Origin: Deltaproteobacteria bacterium
GTDB lineage: Bacteria > Desulfobacterota > Desulfobacteria > Desulfobacterales > C00003060
Direction: 5' to 3'
NCBI GenBank assembly: GCA_019307135.1
Contig: JAFDKF010000020.1
Span: 1 to 42,173, forward strand
Length of the DNA: 42,173 nt
Made by a program: the position numbers and the translations under genes. Below, piece by piece: positions 16,384 to 25,219 of this stretch. A model generated the notes under the pieces. The model was given only the letters and a program-made list of their open reading frames with translations, was not told where the DNA came from and ran no database searches. How positions within the stretch are numbered: the first letter of the stretch is position 1; each line of letters opens with the position of its first letter.

Positions 16384-17580
16384 ATGAATAGTCGAGTCAC
16401 AGTCATTGTCCCCACTTATAACCGTGCCCATTTCCTTCCTGAGTGCCTCGACGCGCTCTTGGCTCAAATCGTGCCTGCATCGGAAATAATTGTTGTTAAC
16501 GATGGCTCCACGGACGGAACGCTTGAGGCGCTTGCTCCCTACAGAAGCCGGATCGTCTATCTCGAAAAACCAAACGGCGGCAAGGCTTCGGCTCTGAACA
16601 TGGGCCTAGCTCATGCCACTGGGGAGTTTATATGGATATTCGATGACGATGATATCTCTCTCCCTGGTGCCCTGGAAACACACCTAGAAGCCTTCAGCAA
16701 TGACCCATCAGTTGATTTCACTTATTCGGGCTACCATGTGGCTATAACTGATCCAGAAACTGGCATTCTGAAAATTGTCGAAACTTATGAGCCCTTTCGG
16801 GGACTAGCAAAATCGCTCTTTCTAGCTTATGTCATGGGGGCTTCAGGTGAGGGGATTGGTTCCATGACTCCACAGGCAATGCTTGTTCGTAAACGGTGCT
16901 ACGATATTGTGGGGCCTTTTGACGAGTCGTTCTCCCGTTCCGAAGATCGAGAGATGAACCTAAGGCTTTGTCGCTCCTTTCGTGGTTTGCGGATTGACCG
17001 CCCTACCTGCATTCTTCGCCGCCACGACGGAGTACGCGGCCCTTCATTCGATCTCCATCCAAATTCGGAGCGTAACGAACAACACTTGGTAAAAGACCGA
17101 TTAGTTTTTCGCAAGCTTTATGAGACAATGCCCGTGCATATGTATCTCGACGTGCCAAACCCTGGCGAAAAAGTGGAAGACCATATGGGAGATGCGCTTG
17201 TGGCCAGAGCGAGGATAATGGCCAGATTGGACCTGGACGATTTCGTTACGAGAGACCTTACTGAACTTAAAGAGTTGGTTTGCGAAAACAAAGTAGCTTT
17301 AGATAGAAAGATTCTCGAGAGTTTGTTTGCCCTCGAAGTATTATATCAACACAAAGGAAGGCTAAGATGGGTATGGACAGTTTATAAGCTGATAAAAGAC
17401 CTGGTTTGCCAAGCAGGTAATGAAAGGAAAATTCGGAGACATGTAGCTAAATATTACTATTGGAAAAGTGTGGAACATTTTCGAAGGGGGCAACGAGGGG
17501 AGATATTCCTGGGAATTCTTAAGGCACTTGCCATTCTTGGCTTTAGAGGATTCCTTGCAATTAAGATATGGAGAAGATAG
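16384..17580 (+). CDS. Family 2 glycosyltransferase
   Basis: A GT-A enzyme of 398 residues. VTVIVPTYNRAHFLPECLDA (5-24), VNDGSTDGT (38-46), the donor-site GGKASALNMGL and a metal-binding DDDD (87-90) mark the catalytic domain. FSRSEDREMNLRLCR is the acceptor-side motif. The C-terminal 120 residues are helical and basic and may form a membrane-associated tail. Its TAG stop overlaps the GTG start of the next glycosyltransferase by one base. A 163-bp gap separates it from the preceding gene, so it may begin a new transcript. Confidence 0.88.
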   Translation: MNSRVTVIVPTYNRAHFLPECLDALLAQIVPASEIIVVNDGSTDGTLEALAPYRSRIVYLEKPNGGKASALNMGLAHATGEFIWIFDDDDISLPGALETHLEAFSNDPSVDFTYSGYHVAITDPETGILKIVETYEPFRGLAKSLFLAYVMGASGEGIGSMTPQAMLVRKRCYDIVGPFDESFSRSEDREMNLRLCRSFRGLRIDRPTCILRRHDGVRGPSFDLHPNSERNEQHLVKDRLVFRKLYETMPVHMYLDVPNPGEKVEDHMGDALVARARIMARLDLDDFVTRDLTELKELVCENKVALDRKILESLFALEVLYQHKGRLRWVWTVYKLIKDLVCQAGNERKIRRHVAKYYYWKSVEHFRRGQRGEIFLGILKALAILGFRGFLAIKIWRR

Positions 17581-18962
17581 TGTTGAACTGCAGTGAAACC
17601 GGAAAGACAATTCCTAGGATGAACGTCCTCATCGTTATGCACGGCGCGGGGAGTGGCGGGGTGGAGAAATCCTTAAGAACTCTTTGCAGATATTGCAGTA
17701 AAGAAAAATTCCGATTAATCGTCGCATTGCCTTCCGAGGGTCCACTTAAAAGATACCTCGATGAACTTAATATTAAAATAGTCATTACCTCTATCGATAC
17801 TTGGACCCCAATACCATTCCATTTTGGTGAAAGGCATTATTTTCAATTTCTTTCCAATTTGGAGGAAAGGATCTCCGCTCTCGTAGAAATCATAAACAAA
17901 GAGAATATAGATATAGTTCATAGCTCAACGTTGTCTGTTGCAGATGGCGCCTTTGCCGCAAAAATTGCCGGGGTGCCGCATCTTTGGCATATCCACGGAA
18001 AATCTGTTGGAACTACCAATGCCTATGGGTCTTATCTCCCCATAGAAACCCTCTATGCACTGGTGGAAAACCTCTCCACGGAAATCATAGCCGTATCGAA
18101 CGACGCAAGGAATTTCTTAAAGAAATATTTGCCCTGGCAGGATGTCCGGGTCATTTATAATGGCATCGACATAGAGGAAACCGATCGGCTAAGCGCTGGA
18201 CCATCTCTAATCAGGGACGAATTCAAGTTACACAAAAAGAAGTTGGTCTCCCTGGTTGGACGTATAGCGGAGGTGAAGGGTATCGAAGATTACGTCGAGG
18301 CGGCCTCAAGAGTTTTGAAAGATAGGGATGATGTTGCCTTCTTAGTTATAGGTTCGGATGAAGACAAGGAACTGACCACCAAAATCCAAAGTCGCATAGA
18401 AGCCCTAAGCCTATCAGACAGGATAATCTTTACAGGAAGACGCAACGATGTCCCCGAAATTCTGCACCAAACGGATGTTTTTGTTTGTTCTTCAAAAACA
18501 GAGGGCTTTCCCTACAGCGTTTTGGAGGCAATGGCCGCCCAGAAACCAGTGGTGACGACCAGATGCGGTGGCCCGGAGGAGATAGTTGTTGACGGGACGA
18601 CCGGGTTTCATGTGGGTGTTAGACGTTCTGCGGAAATGGCCCTTGCATTGCTTCGCTTGCTGGATGATGATCAATTGGCCAGGAAAATGGGCCTCAAAGG
18701 GCGAGAATTGGTGGAACAAAAGTTCAGCGCGGAGATGTTTGCGAAATGCTTCGAAGAAACCTATATGCGGATCCTGGATAAGAAGCGACAAGAAACTCCC
18801 AATCCCTGGACGGAAGTGCTTCTAGAGTTGACGTCCACGGTTGGAAACCTCGGGACGAGAACAAGGCACCTTGAAAATGAAGTCCGGGACTTAAGGAGTT
18901 TCGAGGGATTATTCAAAAACAATTTTGTCTATCGAGGGCTGCGAAATTTGTTGAGAAGATAG
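17580..18962 (+). CDS. Family 4 glycosyltransferase
   Basis: A GT-B fold retaining enzyme. NVLIVMHGAGSGGVEKSL begins the acceptor domain, IIAVSNDARNFLK ends it, and VIYNGID, LVGRIAEVKGIEDYVEA and KTEGFPYSVLEAMAAQKPVV (the EX7E-type donor motif) form the donor domain. The GTG at 17580 is chosen because GGAG lies six bases upstream and it overlaps the previous stop (TAGTG), a coupling arrangement. The ATG at 17568 lacks such a site, and an ATG at 17619 would match the family N-terminus. A coiled-coil tail (TVGNLGTRTRHLENEVRDLR) is unusual for a plain GT4 and may mediate assembly. Confidence 0.87.
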   Translation: MLNCSETGKTIPRMNVLIVMHGAGSGGVEKSLRTLCRYCSKEKFRLIVALPSEGPLKRYLDELNIKIVITSIDTWTPIPFHFGERHYFQFLSNLEERISALVEIINKENIDIVHSSTLSVADGAFAAKIAGVPHLWHIHGKSVGTTNAYGSYLPIETLYALVENLSTEIIAVSNDARNFLKKYLPWQDVRVIYNGIDIEETDRLSAGPSLIRDEFKLHKKKLVSLVGRIAEVKGIEDYVEAASRVLKDRDDVAFLVIGSDEDKELTTKIQSRIEALSLSDRIIFTGRRNDVPEILHQTDVFVCSSKTEGFPYSVLEAMAAQKPVVTTRCGGPEEIVVDGTTGFHVGVRRSAEMALALLRLLDDDQLARKMGLKGRELVEQKFSAEMFAKCFEETYMRILDKKRQETPNPWTEVLLELTSTVGNLGTRTRHLENEVRDLRSFEGLFKNNFVYRGLRNLLRR

Positions 18963-18984
18963 GCTTTCGAATTTGGAGCATAGT

Positions 18985-20694
18985 ATGGGTTGCATCAGAC
19001 TTGGCTTTAGTGAAAGCATCCGGGGACTATACAGTTTTCTCTGGCCAATTTTTATTGTCCTGGGCATATCTCTTTTTATTCGGCCCCCCTTATCTTTTGG
19101 TGACGAGCGCACTGATCTCAAGGCTCTCCGGGAAGAGGCCAGTACTGGTAGAAAATGGATCTTAGAAGACTGGGAAGACAATTCACGCCCTTATCCCAAG
19201 AACTTGAGGGAACGTGAACAATGGTATCGGAAGAAGTGGGGAGAGGACTGGTATGGTCCTGTGAATAAATGCCGCATCCATAATCCAGGCCACTGGGAAT
19301 GGGAGGTTGTAGACACGCTTCCGCCCGACATGGCTGCCAAAGTGAAAGAGAAACAGCTTTGGGGCGATCGATGGTTCATTTGGACTTTTGTATGGGCTCC
19401 AGAAGGTGAGCACATTACGGACCTCTACGTCGTGTCCGACACGTATTTTTACCACTTTGACCCGGTGAGAAAAAGCCGGACTTTCATCGGCAGCCCGGAA
19501 GAAGCGGGGCTGGTCGACGGGGTTGCTCATATGGCTCGATTGCATACAGGGGATGTAATGTCAGAGACTCTAGACCACGTGACAGGTCGAATCTACTTCA
19601 TCCAGAAGAAAGAGAATGTTTGGCGGGCAGTCGAGAAACTTTTTCCGTACGAGTGCACCAAGAGTCACAGAATCTGTTACCTACCGGCGGTCCTTGATTG
19701 GGACGGACTCTACCGCAAGGTGAAAAGTCCCTTTGGCGGCGGCTTGAAGCTAGTTACCGAGAGGGGCGTGCGAGCCGATCCCGTTTTTCTTGTACGATCC
19801 AACCCGTCCTTCAACAAGCTCTACCTTCCGGGTCCCAACCGAGGGAAACGACTCTTGGTGAGTGCAGACGGAACCGGAGTTTTTTTATCAAAGGTGCCTG
19901 CATCTGGGCGCTATTGGTCCATGCAGACGCTTTATGAGACCATGGCCTTTTTCGACCTCAAAAGAGGTAAGCCTCTTCGCGACGTCAAGCTACGGACAAA
20001 CCCGCCAAAGAACTTTATACACGATGGCCCGGGAACGCACGGGGGGAACAACGTCGGATATGATGGTAAAATCTATACCGCGCAGCACGGCGGCTGCTGT
20101 GGCCCGTGCGGAAGTGGCCCGGGCCGCATGTTTTCCATAGATCCTGAGACCGGGGAGCTCACCATGTTGTACGACAGCATTTGGGGCGATAAGAAATGGG
20201 TTAAGACCAGAAACAATCCTGTTGTCGACGGGCCGGCAGACGCCCGCTCACTGCGGTTCACTTCGACGAGATGGCAAACGCAGTGCCCGAGGACCGGGGC
20301 GATCGTGAACGGAGGGTGGGACGCCTCTGGTATCCGTCGCTACCACGACGGTTTTGTCACTTCCATCGTTAACGGCGCCCAGGACTTCGGGATACCCCCC
20401 CGTCCGGGATGGACTAAGGGTAAAACACCCAAGTTCGTTCATCGCAATTGCAATCCCTCCATCGCTCCGGACGGCAGCCTCTATATCGCGGATGTCCATC
20501 ACTCCAAGCCCCGGGTTTTTCGTATTTATCGAACGGACTGGCCGGCGGAACAGCCCGTCAATGGTTATGCCGATAAGTGCTTCCCAAAAGACAGGCTTGA
20601 AGCCCTAAGGCTTGAGTATGCGCGGGAATATATCGAAAACTACGAGGAGAACAGCAAGATTTTGAAGAAGGAGTCAGTATTCAGAGCTCAGTAG
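18985..20694 (+). CDS. Exported protein of unknown function (569 aa)
   Basis: Not a family I recognise. A signal anchor or signal peptide lies near residues 14-38 (FLWPIFIVLGISLFI), followed by a charged, Trp-rich segment (WEDNSRPYPKNLREREQWYR). The rest shows repeated beta-strand blocks with YFHFDP, GRIYFIQ, GKIYTA and GSLYIADVH patterns, suggesting a propeller-like fold. GGCCGPCGSGPGRM is a striking Cys/Gly cluster. The ATG at 18985 follows GGAG by six bases; the TTG at 18973 does not. It lies 22 bp after the GT4 gene, so is likely cotranscribed and acts in the periplasm on the same glycan (inferred). The last residues (SVFRAQ) are encoded by an intergenic-type repeat. Confidence 0.65.
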   Translation: MGCIRLGFSESIRGLYSFLWPIFIVLGISLFIRPPLSFGDERTDLKALREEASTGRKWILEDWEDNSRPYPKNLREREQWYRKKWGEDWYGPVNKCRIHNPGHWEWEVVDTLPPDMAAKVKEKQLWGDRWFIWTFVWAPEGEHITDLYVVSDTYFYHFDPVRKSRTFIGSPEEAGLVDGVAHMARLHTGDVMSETLDHVTGRIYFIQKKENVWRAVEKLFPYECTKSHRICYLPAVLDWDGLYRKVKSPFGGGLKLVTERGVRADPVFLVRSNPSFNKLYLPGPNRGKRLLVSADGTGVFLSKVPASGRYWSMQTLYETMAFFDLKRGKPLRDVKLRTNPPKNFIHDGPGTHGGNNVGYDGKIYTAQHGGCCGPCGSGPGRMFSIDPETGELTMLYDSIWGDKKWVKTRNNPVVDGPADARSLRFTSTRWQTQCPRTGAIVNGGWDASGIRRYHDGFVTSIVNGAQDFGIPPRPGWTKGKTPKFVHRNCNPSIAPDGSLYIADVHHSKPRVFRIYRTDWPAEQPVNGYADKCFPKDRLEALRLEYAREYIENYEENSKILKKESVFRAQ

Positions 20695-20702
20695 TCAGAA
20701 TG
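20671..20702. repeat. gagtcag-type repeat, left arm, within gene end
   Basis: ggagtcagtattcagagctc followed by agtagtcagaatg. It is approximately the inverse complement of the ctgactcc-rich tract at 20804-20843 and supplies the last codons and stop of the preceding gene. Confidence 0.7.
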
Positions 20703-20803
20703 TAAGATCACCAATTTGGCAAGTATTGCAGCGTTCGCATATGTTCCAGAAGATTCACCGCCTTGTCCCAAATATTCGCCAGAAAAGCTATTGTCACTCC
20801 TAG

Positions 20804-20843
20804 CTTCTGACTCCTAACTCCTGTCTCCTGTCTCCTGACTCCT
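20804..20843. repeat. ctgactcc/ctgtctcc tandem low-complexity repeat
   Basis: Five near-copies of an 8-base unit (ctgactcc, ctaactcc, ctgtctcc twice, ctgactcc). With 20671-20702 it forms a loose inverted pair around 100 bp of otherwise unremarkable sequence (20703-20803). Confidence 0.85.
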
Positions 20844-20864
20844 AATAGCGGAGGTTTTGATTTT

Positions 20865-22100
20865 GTGAATATACTTATTGTCGGCCACGATAGTTTTGAA
20901 AATAAAGGATGTCAAGCCTTGATCTATACGACGACACGTATGCTTAAGAACGCATTCCCAGCCGCCGTATTCAAGATCTTTTCTTGGAATCCGCAGTATG
21001 ATGCCCAGAGTTTCAACCAATCTGATATTCCCTGTGAATTTATTCGTCATAAATTCAATACAAATGAATTTTCTCCGCGCAACCGCTTCTGGCTTTTCCT
21101 GAATCAAACGTTGAAGATCCGAACGGACAAAATTCTTTACGCACCACAGTATTTCTATGATGTTCTCAACTGGAGCAAGATGGTTGTGGTCAGCGGCGGA
21201 GACATTCTGGGTGATTATGGTGAAGCCGCTGTGAAACATTATTTTTTCCCCATAGCAGTAGCCGTCGCCTTAGGCAAACTTGTATATGTGTTTGGCCAGT
21301 CTATTTCACCATACAAGGACCCGAAACTCCAGCGTTTTTGCAAGGACTATTTGGACAAAGTTAGCTTAATCACAGTCCGAGAGCAATTGTCGTACGATTA
21401 CATGAAAGACTTAAAAGTTAAAGCCCCATTACACCTGACGGCAGATCCTGCCTTTACTCTCAAGCCGTGCCCCGCTCAACGAATGCAGGAAATTGGTGAG
21501 AAAGAAGGGATCACACGTGACGCGCGGCCACTCATAGGCTTTTCGGTCAGCCAGACCGTGACCCGCTGGGGAGGCGGTGAGCATGGGAAATTCGCTCAAG
21601 AAATGGCCAATGCCATAAATATTTTGTCAGATAAGGACGGACAGGCTCACTTTGTCTTTATTCCCCACGTCACTTACCGTAATGATGCCAAGAACGACGA
21701 CCGAGTTGTAGGCCGGGAGATATATGAGAAGAGTCTACATAAGGACCGCGTATGCTTGGTCGAGGGGGACTACGATTGTCAGGAATTAAAGGGGTTGATC
21801 GGGTTATGTGACGTCTTTGTTGGGGCAAGGACTCATGCCACCATTGCTTCCACCTCACAGCTGGTTCCGACCATTGCTTTAGCTTATAGTACCAAGGCGT
21901 ATGGTATCATGGAAGAAGTATTTGACAAAGAGCGGTGCGTTTTGGATATAAAAGAATTTTCGGCTGACAAACTGGTCATGATGGTGGAGATCTTGCTCTC
22001 TGAAAAGGACCAAGTAGGAGCGATTATGGCAAAGAATATGGAGCGTATTCGAAGAGCCTCTCTTCGTAACGGAGAATTGGCCAAGGGTCTCTTTTCATGA
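20865..22100 (+). CDS. Polysaccharide pyruvyl transferase family protein
   Basis: A 411-residue protein of the WcaK/CsaB type, GT-B-like enzymes that transfer pyruvate from phosphoenolpyruvate to sugars as a ketal. Visible features are NILIVGHDSFENKGCQALI at the N-terminus, VVVSGGDILGDYG, LVYVFGQSISPYKDP, ITVREQLSYDYM, LTADPAFTL and GARTHATIASTSQLVPTIAL near the C-terminus, the family's conserved RxHxxI-like block. The start is a GTG with ggagg 10 bases upstream. Its stop overlaps the deacetylase ATG (ATGA). Pyruvylation would add a negative charge to the polysaccharide; the acceptor is unknown. Confidence 0.82.
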   Translation: MNILIVGHDSFENKGCQALIYTTTRMLKNAFPAAVFKIFSWNPQYDAQSFNQSDIPCEFIRHKFNTNEFSPRNRFWLFLNQTLKIRTDKILYAPQYFYDVLNWSKMVVVSGGDILGDYGEAAVKHYFFPIAVAVALGKLVYVFGQSISPYKDPKLQRFCKDYLDKVSLITVREQLSYDYMKDLKVKAPLHLTADPAFTLKPCPAQRMQEIGEKEGITRDARPLIGFSVSQTVTRWGGGEHGKFAQEMANAINILSDKDGQAHFVFIPHVTYRNDAKNDDRVVGREIYEKSLHKDRVCLVEGDYDCQELKGLIGLCDVFVGARTHATIASTSQLVPTIALAYSTKAYGIMEEVFDKERCVLDIKEFSADKLVMMVEILLSEKDQVGAIMAKNMERIRRASLRNGELAKGLFS

Positions 22101-22843
22101 TCCGCATCCCGATCCTAATGTATCATTCTATTGATGACAGTCCAGCGCCCGCCTGCGTTCGACCCAACTCCTTTGTAAGACAGATGGCTCACCTGCGACG
22201 CCTTGGCTACGAGACTCTGCACCTGGATGCAGTTTATCATTACATGGCAGAGGGTGTACCCATCTCTCGCAAACCAATTGTAATTACTTTCGATGATGGC
22301 TATCAAGACAACCTGCAGAATGCATACCCCATACTGAAGAAATACGGGTTCTGTGCCACCATTTTTGTGGTAACTGATTATCTTGGGCTCACCAACCGCT
22401 GGAATGCTCGAGGGGGTGTTGTCCAGCGACCACTCATGAGCTGGGCTGAACTTCGTGAAGTTGCGAAGGAGCCCCTTCTCTCATTTCAGCCTCATACTTG
22501 CTCGCATCCAAGGCTAACGCAGATTCCCTTTGTAAAAGTAAAAGAAGAACTCTCGAAGAGCAAAGAGACTCTCGAAGACTCCCTGGGCAGCCCATGTCAT
22601 CATTTTGCTTATCCTTATGGCGACTTCAATGAAAAGGTGCAAGATGCCGTGAAAGAAACGGGTTACAGAACAGCATGTTCTGTCCTCTGGGGCCACAATC
22701 GGCGTGGAAATGATCTTTTCAGTCTTTTTCGGATCGGTGTTCGTAATCAAGATCGCCTTTCTGATTTCAAGCGCATTTTGGGAGAACCTCCACCTCTCTG
22801 GAAATACTACTGGCTACGTTTTCGGGCTAGATTGAGTGGATAA
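22097..22843 (+). CDS. Polysaccharide deacetylase (CE4, NodB-like)
   Basis: A metal-dependent hydrolase that removes N- or O-acetyl groups from sugars. Motif 1 TFDDG (64-68) supplies the catalytic base and a metal ligand. Motif 2 HTCSH (133-137) supplies the metal-binding histidines. FAYPYGDFNEKV is motif 3. The N-terminal PILMYHSIDD is typical of the soluble NodB group in export loci. No signal peptide is seen, so it should act in the cytoplasm on a lipid-linked or nucleotide-linked sugar. Translation is coupled to the pyruvyl transferase by a 4-base overlap. Confidence 0.88.
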   Translation: MIRIPILMYHSIDDSPAPACVRPNSFVRQMAHLRRLGYETLHLDAVYHYMAEGVPISRKPIVITFDDGYQDNLQNAYPILKKYGFCATIFVVTDYLGLTNRWNARGGVVQRPLMSWAELREVAKEPLLSFQPHTCSHPRLTQIPFVKVKEELSKSKETLEDSLGSPCHHFAYPYGDFNEKVQDAVKETGYRTACSVLWGHNRRGNDLFSLFRIGVRNQDRLSDFKRILGEPPPLWKYYWLRFRARLSG

Positions 22844-22890
22844 ACCCTATTGTTTTGCTCTTTTTGTACCAGAGACTACTCGCTTTTATA

Positions 22891-22932
22891 TGCGGCTTCT
22901 CTCTGCGTTCTCAGCGCTCTTTGCGGTAAAAT
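22891..22932. repeat. Family B half-element before epimerase 1
   Basis: Reads cttctctctgcgttctcagc then gctctttgcggtaaaatat, the right-hand type of family B. It lies about 40 bp before the epimerase gene. A closely similar half-element precedes the second epimerase. Confidence 0.8.
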
Positions 22933-22969
22933 ATCTTGCTTTTTTTGTCCCGAATAAGGAGGAAATAAC

Positions 22970-24073
22970 ATGAATAACCTATCAGATTCTATGCACAATT
23001 TAATGATGTTCTATAAAGACAAAAGCTGCCTCGTTACGGGCGGCTTTGGCTTTGTCGGGGGGCATGTTGTTGATTTTCTACTGAAAAGTGGAGCAGTCGT
23101 ACATGTTTTGGATATTGATACTTCCCCTGAAAGACCATCACTTATAAATCTAAAAGGTTTGCGGGATAAGATATCAATCATTACAGCCGATATAACGGAT
23201 AAAGATACTATGGAAGGCGCCATTGACGAGACAAAGTCCAGTATTATATTCCATTTCGCTGCCGCAGCAACAGTCGTGGAAAAGGCAATGGATATCCCGT
23301 ATGCAACAGTAATGGCAAACACCATGGGGCTCGTCAATGTCCTGGACGCAGTCAGGAAATTAGATCACTCGGTATATTCGGTCCTGTTCTCTTCTACCGA
23401 CAAGGTTTACGGAGAAGCAGCGGAGCTACCCTATAAAGAAAATGAGACCCCCTTGAGAGCCATAGGCCTTTATGATGCCGCAAAAATGGCTGCCGATGTA
23501 CTTGCAGAATCATATGCCGAGGTTTTCGGAGTCAATGTAATCATAGTAAGATTGTGCAACTTGATGGGGCCTTATGATTTTAATATAGACTTCAGGTTGA
23601 TACCAAAATCAATGAAAAATATTTACTGTGAAGGTCAACCACCGGAACTCTATTTTCATTCCCTGAGCCACTGGAGAGATTATCTATACATTGATGATGC
23701 TGTCCGGGCAATGCTCCTTCTTGCAAAACAAAAAAAATGTCACGGTGAAATATACAACATGCCCGGCTGTAAGTTTGCTTCTACGCCAATGATGATAAAT
23801 GACATCGTCGACAAAACAGCTGAAATAGAGAGAAGGTTTGACGGTGGATTAGCAAATCAGATAATAGATCAAGGTGCAAAGATAGTCATGGGCAAGGCCA
23901 AGCACGTTGTTATCGAAAAGCAACATCTGAGTGGCGAAAAGATAAAAGATGCCATCGGATTTGTACCGGAGATTAGTTTTGAGGAGGGGTTGGAGAAAAC
24001 AATACTATTCTACCGAAGCTACTTTCAGGGTCTTACAGAGAAGCAGGCTACTGCTCAAAACCCTGAAGAATAG
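22970..24073 (+). CDS. NAD-dependent epimerase/dehydratase (SDR)
   Basis: Extended short-chain dehydrogenase acting on a nucleotide sugar. The Rossmann motif GGFGFVG lies at 24-30, aspartate D48 follows the second strand, and the catalytic residues are S141/S142-T143-D144 and Y168-x3-K172 (YDAAK). DYLYIDDAVRAMLLL is the typical C-terminal substrate-domain motif. An excellent ribosome binding site (aaggagg) stands before the ATG. It is close in style to CDP-glucose 4,6-dehydratase and related enzymes, but the substrate is not determinable. The final GluGlu-stop is the first of three copies of gaagaatag that flank family B repeats. Confidence 0.85.
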   Translation: MNNLSDSMHNLMMFYKDKSCLVTGGFGFVGGHVVDFLLKSGAVVHVLDIDTSPERPSLINLKGLRDKISIITADITDKDTMEGAIDETKSSIIFHFAAAATVVEKAMDIPYATVMANTMGLVNVLDAVRKLDHSVYSVLFSSTDKVYGEAAELPYKENETPLRAIGLYDAAKMAADVLAESYAEVFGVNVIIVRLCNLMGPYDFNIDFRLIPKSMKNIYCEGQPPELYFHSLSHWRDYLYIDDAVRAMLLLAKQKKCHGEIYNMPGCKFASTPMMINDIVDKTAEIERRFDGGLANQIIDQGAKIVMGKAKHVVIEKQHLSGEKIKDAIGFVPEISFEEGLEKTILFYRSYFQGLTEKQATAQNPEE

Positions 24074-24329
24074 CTCACCGCCAAGGACGCCAAGGAGCGC
24101 CAAGAACAGGCGCTGTTGGTCTGATTTTTGTCAAAAAATCAGACCAACCCGTACCCTTCGCGTCTCTTCGCGGCCTTCGCGGTAAGAAAAGAAAGAAGAA
24201 TAGCTCACCGCTAAGAGCGCTAAGAAACGCCAAGGGAAAATTCGGATATACTTTGCGCCACTTTGCGCTCTTTGCGGTAAAAAAAGAAGAATAGTTCACC
24301 GCCAAGTGCGCAAAGGAGCGCCAAGAAAC
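24065..24329. repeat. Array of family B palindromic elements
   Basis: Three successive units starting ctcaccgccaag (24074), ctcaccgctaag (24204) and ttcaccgccaag (24295). The first two end in tcgcggccttcgcggtaa and tgcgctctttgcggtaa. Each start is preceded by the same gaagaatag (24065-24073, 24195-24203, 24286-24294). The third unit runs straight into the GxxExxY start codon. Nothing else is seen in this 256-bp gap except the nested hairpin at 24116-24147. Confidence 0.88.
24116..24147. repeat. Long hairpin nested in family B element
   Basis: Arms TTGGTCTGATTTTT and AAAAATCAGACCAA with a loop of only a few bases, 14 paired bases. It lies 43 bp after the epimerase stop and could act as a transcription terminator. 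Its central position within a repeat unit makes a structural role in the element equally likely. Confidence 0.75.
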
Positions 24330-24707
24330 ATGACAGAAAATGAAATCGGGAAAATAGTAGTCGACTCAGCAATCAAAGTCCATAAGGTCCTCGGACCAGG
24401 ATTATTGGAAAGTGCATACGAGGCCTGCTTGGTCCATAAACTCAAAAAGCGTGATCTGAAAGTTCAATCCCAGATTGGCCTTCCCATCAAATATGAAGGT
24501 GTTATTCTCGATGTGGGATACCGCGTCGATATTTTTATAGAAAAAAAGGTGATGCTGGAACTTAAAGCAGTTGAAAAATTGTTGCCCATTCATGAAGCCC
24601 AGCTTCTTTCTTATCTTAAGCTAAGTGCATGTAAATTAGGCTTTCTGCTTAACTTCAATGTTTACAGAATGAAAGACGGTATTCGTCGCATGGTCAATGG
24701 TTTATGA
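24330..24707 (+). CDS. GxxExxY family protein, copy 1 (PD-(D/E)XK-like)
   Basis: A 125-residue protein of the GxxExxY family, named for GLLESAY (G24, E27, Y30). Later, YRVDIFIEKKVMLELK gives D67 and E77-x-K79, the spacing of a PD-(D/E)XK nuclease core. Nuclease activity is inferred, not known. The ATG at 24330 gives the family N-terminus MTENEIGKIVVDSAIKVH; the GTG at 24306 would only translate repeat. The gene sits precisely inside family B repeats: a half-element ends at its ATG and a further unit starts within 10 bp of its stop. Its function in the cell is unknown; mobilising or maintaining the repeats is the attractive hypothesis. Confidence 0.85.
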   Translation: MTENEIGKIVVDSAIKVHKVLGPGLLESAYEACLVHKLKKRDLKVQSQIGLPIKYEGVILDVGYRVDIFIEKKVMLELKAVEKLLPIHEAQLLSYLKLSACKLGFLLNFNVYRMKDGIRRMVNGL

Positions 24708-24711
24708 ACTG

Positions 24712-24843
24712 TAACCGCCTAGAGCGTCAAGAAGCGTCAAGAAAACAAAATTAAAGACAAACTTTGCGTACCTTTGCGGCCTTTGCGGTAAGAAATAAGA
24801 GTCCCTCACCGCCAAGTGCGATAGGAAACGCCAAGGGAAAAGA
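24712..24843. repeat. Family B elements after GxxExxY copy 1
   Basis: One unit with both ends (accgcctagagcgtcaag ... cctttgcggtaag, 24714-24792) and a left half (ctcaccgccaagtgcg ... aacgccaaggg, 24803-24839). They mirror the units on the other side of the gene. Confidence 0.82.
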
Positions 24844-24895
24844 ATTAACAAATGTTTTTTACTATGAGAGTCAATCTTTAGGAGGTTTATTTCAG

Positions 24896-25219
24896 ATGCC
24901 CATTTTACCTAACGAGAAAAAAGCCCTGAATGTCCTTAGAACAACATTACTTGATCATTACAGCCTGTTGGATATCAGATTATATGGCTCCAAGGCTAAA
25001 GGAACTGACGTACGTGAGTCTGATTTGGATGTCATGATAGTTCTGGATGATTATTCCTCGGATATTGAGTCTGAAATTGATGACCTGATCTTTGACATTA
25101 ACCTCAAATACAATTGCTTCATTAGCGCACTATTCTTCAGTCGCAAGGAACTCGATGTGGGGCCTCTTACTGAGTCACCTATTTACAAGAAGATTCTGCA
25201 AGAAGGTATTAGCCTGTGA
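24896..25219 (+). CDS. MNT-type nucleotidyltransferase (antitoxin of MNT/HEPN pair)
   Basis: A 107-residue minimal nucleotidyltransferase. GSKAKG (31-36) and SDLD (42-45) form the GSxAxG...SDxDx catalytic signature. The ATG at 24896 has aggagg ten bases upstream and gives the family N-terminus; earlier in-frame codons translate repeats. In studied MNT/HEPN systems the MNT protein inactivates the HEPN RNase, sometimes by AMPylation; that mechanism here is inferred. Its stop overlaps the GTG of the HEPN gene. The module sits between two epimerases, next to GxxExxY copy 1. Confidence 0.85.
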   Translation: MPILPNEKKALNVLRTTLLDHYSLLDIRLYGSKAKGTDVRESDLDVMIVLDDYSSDIESEIDDLIFDINLKYNCFISALFFSRKELDVGPLTESPIYKKILQEGISL

